DNA from: CAZLXG01 sp964563585
GTDB taxonomy: Bacteria > Bacteroidota > Bacteroidia > Flavobacteriales > Flavobacteriaceae
Assembly: GCA_964563585.1 (NCBI GenBank)
Contig: CAZLXG010000042.1
Span: forward strand, 1 to 19,603
Direction of reading: 5' to 3'
Length of the DNA stretch: 19,603 nucleotides
In this document: in pieces, positions 15,543 to 19,603 of the stretch
Numbering within the stretch: the stretch's first letter is position 1
Layout: the number at the start of each line of letters is the position of its first letter
The notes under the pieces: model-generated
Databases searched by the model: none
The model's input: only the letters and a program-made list of their open reading frames with translations
What the model was told of the DNA's origin: nothing
Translations under genes and position numbers: made by a program

Positions 15543-17240
15543 ATGGATATGAAAAATGTAGTAGCATTCAAACTTTTGTTAGTTTTAGCACTATCTGTAA
15601 CCGCAACTGGTTGTAAAAAATCTTCTAGCTCAAAGAATAGTTCTCGAGCAACAGGATGGAACATTAACAGTAAAGAAGGTGGTTTTCAATACAATACCAA
15701 CTTTAAAGAACAAGAAACCTCTCCAGGTTTAGTCTTTGTTGAAGGCGGAACCTTTACAAAAGGAAGGGTACAAGATGATGTGATGCATGATTGGAATAAC
15801 ACACCTAATCAACAACACGTTCAGTCGTTCTATATGGATGAAACTGAAGTTACAAACATAATGTATTTAGAATACTTAGACTGGATTAAGCGTGTTTACC
15901 CACCAACAGATGAAAATTTTAGAGCGATTTATCATGGCGCTTTACCTGATACTTTAGTTTGGAGAAACCGTTTAGGTTTTAATGAAATTTTGACAGAAAA
16001 CTATTTACGTCACCCAGGTTATGCAGAATATCCTGTTGTAGGAGTAAGTTGGATTCAAGCTGTTGAGTATGCTAATTGGAGATCAGATCGTGTTAACGAA
16101 TATAACTTAGAAAAAGCAGGTTATTTAAAACGTGATGCAAAAACTATTGATGTTAATGCAGAATCTACTTTCAGTACAGATACATATATAAACGCACCAA
16201 CACTTACTTATGGTGGAAATGAAGAAGTAATAAATGCTGAAGGTAGAGGAAGAAGAAATGTTCAAGTTGATGCTGATGGTAATGAAACAAATATTTATGC
16301 CACTCGTGAAACTGGAATTATTTCACCAAAATATAGACTTCCAACTGAAACTGAATGGGAATATGCAGCTTTAGGATTAAGTGAATTAAGAAGTTTTAAT
16401 CTTTATAGAGGTCGTAAAAAATATCCATGGGACGGACAATACACACGTTCTGGAAAACGTAAAATAAGAGGTGACCAAATGGCTAACTTCAAACAAGGAA
16501 AAGGTGATTATGGCGGAATTGCAGGTTGGTCTGACGATGGAGCAGATATTACTAATGCAGTAAAATCATACGAACCAAACGACTATGGTTTATACGATAT
16601 GGCAGGAAATGTTGCCGAATGGGTAGCAGATGTTTACAGACCTATTATTGATGATGAATTTAATGATTTCAACTACTACCGTGGTAACGTTTATACAAAA
16701 AACGCTATAAATGATGATGGTACAGTAAAAATTGTAACTTCAGATGATATTGTTTACGATACATTATCTAACGGTAAAGTAATTGCTAGAAACCTACCAG
16801 GTGAAATATTACAAGTACCTGTAGATGATAACGAAACATACTTGAGAACTAATTTCGATAAAAGTGATGAAATAAACTTTAGAGATGGAGACAGACGTTC
16901 TTCTCGTTATTTTGAAAACTTTAATGATGATGAAGAATCTGATGTTGAAAACAAAGAATCTGATACAAGAAAAATGTACAATTCTCCTAAACACTCAATC
17001 TCAAGAGATTCATTAGGAAACATTATTAGAGAATACGATAAAACTAATAACAGATCATCTTTAATTAATGATGAAGTTAGAGTTTACAAAGGTGGTTCGT
17101 GGAAAGATAGAGAATACTGGTTAGACCCAGCGCAACGTCGCTATTTCCCACAGGATATGGCAACAGATTACATCGGGTTTAGATGTGCAATGTCTAGAGT
17201 AGGATCAAAAAGTAAAAGTAAAAATAAAAGTAAAAACTAA
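15543..17240 (+). CDS. gldJ: Gliding motility / T9SS lipoprotein GldJ
   Basis: GldJ is an outer-membrane-associated lipoprotein needed for gliding and for stability of the T9SS ring protein GldK. The 565 residues begin with a lipoprotein signal (lipid Cys24 in ATGC); ATGs at 15543 and 15549 are both possible and differ by two residues. The rest is a formylglycine-generating-enzyme (FGE-sulfatase) fold: FVEGGTFTKG (65-74), FYMDETEVTN (96-105), YPVVGVSWIQAVEYANW (163-179), YRLPTETEWEYAA (264-276), YGLYDMAGNVAEWVAD (348-363), VYKGGSW (514-520) and DYIGFRCAMSRV (542-553). An acidic insertion of about 150 residues separates the last two blocks from the core. The FGE catalytic cysteines are not evident, so a structural role fits. 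The tail is a Ser/Lys/Asn repeat. Neighbour porU is divergent, as in F. johnsoniae. Confidence 0.94.
   Translation: MDMKNVVAFKLLLVLALSVTATGCKKSSSSKNSSRATGWNINSKEGGFQYNTNFKEQETSPGLVFVEGGTFTKGRVQDDVMHDWNNTPNQQHVQSFYMDETEVTNIMYLEYLDWIKRVYPPTDENFRAIYHGALPDTLVWRNRLGFNEILTENYLRHPGYAEYPVVGVSWIQAVEYANWRSDRVNEYNLEKAGYLKRDAKTIDVNAESTFSTDTYINAPTLTYGGNEEVINAEGRGRRNVQVDADGNETNIYATRETGIISPKYRLPTETEWEYAALGLSELRSFNLYRGRKKYPWDGQYTRSGKRKIRGDQMANFKQGKGDYGGIAGWSDDGADITNAVKSYEPNDYGLYDMAGNVAEWVADVYRPIIDDEFNDFNYYRGNVYTKNAINDDGTVKIVTSDDIVYDTLSNGKVIARNLPGEILQVPVDDNETYLRTNFDKSDEINFRDGDRRSSRYFENFNDDEESDVENKESDTRKMYNSPKHSISRDSLGNIIREYDKTNNRSSLINDEVRVYKGGSWKDREYWLDPAQRRYFPQDMATDYIGFRCAMSRVGSKSKSKNKSKN
17207..17237 (+). 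repeat. Hexamer-like repeat in the gldJ 3' end
   Basis: The last codons of gldJ are built of AAAAGT units and near variants (AAAAAT), encoding the tail SKSKSKNKSKN. Gain or loss of a 6-base unit would keep the reading frame and change tail length by two residues. Confidence 0.6.
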
Positions 17241-17263
17241 TTAAAGTTTCTATAAATATTATT

Positions 17264-17295
17264 AAAAAGTCCTAGCGTTAGTTAGGACTTTTTTT
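17264..17295 (+). terminator. Terminator of gldJ
   Basis: AAAAAGTCCTA (17264-17274) pairs perfectly with TAGGACTTTTT (17283-17293) around an 8-base loop, followed by a T run to 17295. The A run on the left makes it bidirectional in principle. It starts 23 bases after the gldJ stop and separates gldJ from murF. Confidence 0.9.
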
Positions 17296-17296
17296 A

Positions 17297-17304
17297 TACT
17301 TTTA
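17297..17304 (+). promoter_or_regulatory. Possible -7 box of murF
   Basis: TACTTTTA differs from TAnnTTTG only in the last base and begins directly after the gldJ terminator T run, 28 bases before the murF TTG. No -33 TTTG is seen at the right distance, so this is weak. Confidence 0.3.
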
Positions 17305-17332
17305 ATTTTATAATTCATTTAGAAAATTCAAT

Positions 17333-18613
17333 TTGAAAATAGAAAAATTACATAGCCTTTTTTTAGAATGCCATTCAGTATGTACTGATACTAGAAAAAT
17401 TAAAAAAGACGACCTGTTTTTTGCACTTAAAGGCGACAACTTTAATGGAAACATGTATGCAGAACAAGCATTAAAATTAGAGGCTAAATATGTTATTATA
17501 GATGAAACCAAATTTGATACTTCTTCTAAAACAATTTTAGTAAATAACGTTCTAGAAACACTTCAAAAACTATCAGCATATCATAGAACATACTTAAATA
17601 TTCCAATAATAGCATTAACAGGTAGTAACGGAAAAACAACTACTAAAGAGTTAATTAACGCTGCATTATCACAAAAGTATAATACTACAGCAACTATTGG
17701 TAATTTAAACAACCATATTGGCGTGCCATTAACACTTTTATCTATGAATGAGAATACAGAAGTTGGTATTGTAGAAATGGGTGCAAATCATTTAAAAGAA
17801 ATTGAATTTTTGTGTAAAATCGCAAAACCAGATTATGGTTATATTACAAATTTCGGAAAAGCACATTTAGAAGGTTTTGGTAGTATTAAAGGTGTAATAA
17901 AAGGAAAATGTGAATTATATAACTACTTAATAAAAAACAGTAAAACCATTTTTGTAAATGTAGATGATGCTATACAAGTAGAAAAAACAGAAAAAGCAGA
18001 AACTTTCACTTTTAGCAGTAATGATAACTCATCAAATATTTACGTGAATTTTATTGAAGCTCAACCATTTGTAAAAACAGACTACAATAACATTAAAATA
18101 CAAAGCAACCTTATTGGTGATTATAATTTTAATAATATTGCAGCAGCAATAACTATTGCTAACTATTTTAAAGTTGATGATGATGCCATTAAAAAAGCTA
18201 TCGAAAATTATATTCCAACAAATAACCGCTCGCAAATCATTCAAAAAAAATCTAACAAAATCATTTTAGATGCCTACAATGCAAACCCAACAAGCATGCG
18301 TGCTGCATTACTTAATTTTGAAAAACAATCTGGAAATAAAATTGCCATTTTAGGCGATATGTTCGAACTTGGTAATGAAGCAGGAAAAGAGCATCAAAAC
18401 ATTGTTGATTTAGCAACTTCTTTAAACATTAATCAACTAATTTTTGTTGGAGAAAACTTCTTCAAATCTAATATTAATTCTAAAAAAGTAACTCAATACA
18501 AATTTTTTGAGAATTTTAAAAATGAATTTAATTTGTCTGAAATTAAAAACACAACGCTTTTAATTAAAGGTTCGAGAGGAATAGCTTTGGAACGAATACT
18601 TGATTTAATTTAA
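17333..18613 (+). CDS. murF: UDP-MurNAc-tripeptide:D-Ala-D-Ala ligase
   Basis: MurF adds D-Ala-D-Ala to UDP-MurNAc-tripeptide, the last cytoplasmic step in building the peptidoglycan stem peptide. The 426 residues show the Mur-ligase ATP site TGSNGKTTTK (96-105), NHIGVPLTLL (127-136), VEMGANHLKEI (147-157), NFGKAHLEGFGS (173-184), NNRSQ (297-301), DAYNANPTSM (313-322), GDMFELG (341-347) and C-terminal KGSRG (412-416). Only TTG at 17333 can start a full-length protein: no in-frame ATG lies between the upstream in-frame stop (17303-17305) and residue 41, and the segment before that is the normal MurF N-terminus with CTDTRKI. So a TTG start is inferred. It follows the gldJ terminator and is probably transcribed separately. 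Confidence 0.95.
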   Translation: MKIEKLHSLFLECHSVCTDTRKIKKDDLFFALKGDNFNGNMYAEQALKLEAKYVIIDETKFDTSSKTILVNNVLETLQKLSAYHRTYLNIPIIALTGSNGKTTTKELINAALSQKYNTTATIGNLNNHIGVPLTLLSMNENTEVGIVEMGANHLKEIEFLCKIAKPDYGYITNFGKAHLEGFGSIKGVIKGKCELYNYLIKNSKTIFVNVDDAIQVEKTEKAETFTFSSNDNSSNIYVNFIEAQPFVKTDYNNIKIQSNLIGDYNFNNIAAAITIANYFKVDDDAIKKAIENYIPTNNRSQIIQKKSNKIILDAYNANPTSMRAALLNFEKQSGNKIAILGDMFELGNEAGKEHQNIVDLATSLNINQLIFVGENFFKSNINSKKVTQYKFFENFKNEFNLSEIKNTTLLIKGSRGIALERILDLI

Positions 18614-18614
18614 G

Positions 18615-18635
18615 TTTCTTATAATTTATAAGAAA
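18615..18635. terminator. Weak hairpin between murF and the XRE gene
   Basis: TTTCTTATAA (18615-18624) and TTATAAGAAA (18626-18635) are perfect inverted copies around one base, starting directly after the murF stop and lying before the stop of the convergent XRE gene. With only one G-C pair on each arm and no following T run, it is a doubtful bidirectional terminator. Confidence 0.3.
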
Positions 18636-18650
18636 ATAACTTTATAGATA

Positions 18651-18971
18651 TTATTTTTCTATTACTTGATTTTTCAAATCCCTTAAAAGCATCTCAATTT
18701 CATTTATAATTTGTTCTTTATTTAATATAGCCTTATATGGTTCTGCACGTTCTTGTACACTATTTTCTGTTATATTATCATCTCTTAACAACCAATTAAG
18801 ATCTGCATCAGGGAATTCTTCAATTATTTTAACTAAAAACTCAATAGATATTTTTTTACCATTTATATATTGAGAAAGCTGGCTGTAATTCATTTCGAAT
18901 TTTTCAGCTAAGTCTCCCAATCTTTTATACTTACTTTTTATTAATTGTTTCAGTTTATCCTCAAATTCCAT
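18651..18971 (-). CDS. XRE-type helix-turn-helix repressor
   Basis: A 106-residue DNA-binding protein of the Cro/CI (XRE) type. The N-terminal domain (about 1-64) holds the HTH at about 18-39 (LGDLAEKFEMNYSQLSQYINGK) and ends in DLNWLLRDD, the closing helix seen in many Bacteroidetes phage- and element-borne repressors. The C-terminal part (about 82-106) is charged and leucine/isoleucine-rich and may form a short coiled coil for dimerisation. There is no peptidase domain, so it is not a LexA/CI-type self-cleaving repressor. It is divergent from a small protein gene, and a perfect palindrome lies 13 bases upstream of its start, which suggests autoregulation. The element or system it serves is not visible in the window. 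Confidence 0.88.
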   Translation of the reverse strand: MEFEDKLKQLIKSKYKRLGDLAEKFEMNYSQLSQYINGKKISIEFLVKIIEEFPDADLNWLLRDDNITENSVQERAEPYKAILNKEQIINEIEMLLRDLKNQVIEK

Positions 18972-18983
18972 ATGTTAGAACAA

Positions 18984-19003
18984 TAATAAATTTATATTTA
19001 TTA
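18984..19003. promoter_or_regulatory. Palindrome upstream of the XRE gene (operator candidate)
   Basis: TAATAAAT (18984-18991) and ATTTATTA (18996-19003) are perfect inverted copies separated by TTAT. The site is pure AT and lies where the XRE gene's promoter is expected, so it could be bound by that repressor. Chance palindromes are more frequent in DNA this AT-rich. Confidence 0.4.
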
Positions 19004-19034
19004 GTAAAATAATTTTAATTTATTTAATTATTTG

Positions 19035-19042
19035 TATATTTG
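19035..19042 (+). promoter_or_regulatory. Candidate -7 box of the small HTH-like gene
   Basis: TATATTTG is an exact TAnnTTTG match, 37 bases before the ATG at 19080 and 20 bases before the mini-ORF ATG at 19063. It overlaps the TTGTAT half-site at 19032-19037, so a bound repressor would block it. Confidence 0.45.
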
Positions 19043-19062
19043 AATGTAAATTCATACAAGTA

Positions 19063-19096
19063 ATGACAAATTTATACAAATGACAAATTTAAACAA
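19063..19096 (+). repeat. 17-bp tandem repeat across the start codon
   Basis: Two copies of a 17-base unit (19063-19079 and 19080-19096) match at 16 of 17 positions. Each copy begins with ATGACAAATTTA and ends in ACAA. The second copy starts exactly at the ATG of the downstream gene. Confidence 0.85.
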
Positions 19097-19358
19097 ATTA
19101 TATACATTTTATGACATACAGACTACCCATGAGCAAGAAACGTTAAAAGATCTTTTAACAAATCATCTTCCAAAAGAATATACTAGTATGGTTATCAATA
19201 AATTATCTGCAGATAAAATAATAGTAGATTCGCCAATAATTAGGAACACTAAATGTGGTATAATCAAAAATATTTTGGTTTTTAATGCTATTATTGAAAT
19301 AGCTCACGAATATAAATCAATTTCAAATCGCTTAAAAAAGAATTTAAGTAACAAATAA
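19080..19358 (+). CDS. Small putative HTH-like regulator
   Basis: A 92-residue cytoplasmic protein without signal peptide or membrane segment. I recognise no named family, but residues 30-79 follow the pattern of the very short HTH proteins common in Bacteroidetes: LP-x-x-Y followed by a helix (EYTSMVINKLSA), a variable turn, an I/V-R-x-x-K-x-G segment (IIRNTKCG, 53-60) and a final helix (NILVFNAIIEIAHEYK). This suggests a Cro-like partner of the divergent XRE repressor. The start is at the ATG at 19080, which heads the second copy of a 17-bp repeat. A six-codon mini-ORF from the first copy ends in TGA overlapping this ATG. The C-terminus is Lys/Asn-rich. The HTH assignment is an inference from pattern; the gene itself is likely real given its promoter and position. 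Confidence 0.65.
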   Translation: MTNLNKLYTFYDIQTTHEQETLKDLLTNHLPKEYTSMVINKLSADKIIVDSPIIRNTKCGIIKNILVFNAIIEIAHEYKSISNRLKKNLSNK

Positions 19359-19402
19359 TAATGACTTTTTAATTTTAAATAAAGGTTAAAAATCACCCCA
19401 AA

Positions 19403-19426
19403 CCCATAACCAAAAATGGGCTTTTC
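19403..19426 (+). terminator. Weak hairpin after the small HTH-like gene
   Basis: CCCAT (19403-19407) and ATGGG (19416-19420) form a 5-bp stem with an 8-base loop, followed by CTTTTCT. It could be a weak terminator or attenuator between the two plus-strand genes. The short stem makes this uncertain. Confidence 0.25.
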
Positions 19427-19432
19427 TACAAA

Positions 19433-19603
19433 ATGGCAGTTAACAAAAAGTATCACAAGAAAATAAAAGAAGGTTTTAAAGATATCTTTAAAACTGAAGC
19501 GCATAATGGAGGTCAATCTAGTCCATATGGAAGCTTAAATGACTTAAGTATAACAATAACAAACCCTTTAGTTAAACATCAAATTATTCTACTGGCAAAA
19601 CTT
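19433..19603 (+). CDS. Unrecognised gene, 5' part only
   Basis: From the ATG at 19433 the frame stays open for 57 codons to the end of the window. The protein starts MAVNKKYHKKIKEGFKDIF and continues with a polar stretch (EAHNGGQSSPYGSLND) and strand-like ITITNPLVKHQIILLAKL. The first 20 residues are strongly basic and there is no signal peptide. I recognise no family. It follows the small HTH-like gene by 74 bases in the same direction, so it may be the first effector or element gene under the control of the divergent regulators. A competing 16-codon ORF at 19415 in another frame is less likely. Whether the frame continues cannot be told. Confidence 0.5.
   Translation, partial: MAVNKKYHKKIKEGFKDIFKTEAHNGGQSSPYGSLNDLSITITNPLVKHQIILLAKL

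Noticed and set aside
19304..19516. 70-codon minus-strand ORF rich in Phe and Leu
   Set aside because: It is antisense to the end of the small HTH-like gene and the start of the 19433 gene, and its hydrophobic composition is what AT-rich antisense frames produce.
1..19603. CRISPR array, tRNA or rRNA genes
   Set aside because: No regularly spaced direct repeats, tRNA-like cloverleaf or rRNA sequence was seen; the only tandem repeats are the short ones at gldJ's end and at 19063.

Overview
The window comes from the chromosome of a low-GC gliding bacterium of the Bacteroidetes, most likely family Flavobacteriaceae. Three things support this: the porV-porU / gldJ block, which belongs to the type IX secretion and gliding machinery of this phylum; promoter-like TAnnTTTG boxes a short way upstream of many genes; and the near absence of Shine-Dalgarno sequences before the starts. 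The genus cannot be fixed from the sequence alone.

Left part (1-5168, plus strand): rnhB (RNase HII), a large unrecognised lipoprotein with a C-terminal beta-propeller-like half, a small secreted TapB/DUF3108-like protein, and a YejK/NdpA-type nucleoid-associated protein. Terminator-like hairpins follow the second and third genes, so these look like mostly separate transcription units. The nucleoid gene runs head-on into the next block with only 3 bases between stop codons.

Middle part (5172-15278, minus strand): read in the direction of transcription this holds porU-porV (the T9SS surface sortase and its outer-membrane shuttle partner), then after a strong terminator cdd (cytidine deaminase), then pdhA-pdhC (pyruvate dehydrogenase E1 alpha and an E2 with two lipoyl domains), then after another terminator an M28-family lipoprotein peptidase whose end overlaps the start of an SDR oxidoreductase. 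E1 beta and E3 of the dehydrogenase are not in the window.

Right part (15543-18613, plus strand): gldJ, an FGE-fold gliding/T9SS lipoprotein, is transcribed divergently from porU across a 246-base control region with inverted repeats. It ends in a clear terminator and is followed by murF, which appears to begin with TTG.

The last kilobase (18614-19603) is different in character: a minus-strand XRE-type repressor, a very AT-rich divergent control region with a perfect palindrome and a 17-bp tandem repeat, a small plus-strand protein resembling the short Bacteroidetes HTH proteins, and the first 57 codons of an unrecognised gene that leaves the window. This looks like the regulatory head of an accessory element (prophage, integrative element or defence-type operon) placed just after murF. 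It is the least explained part of the window.
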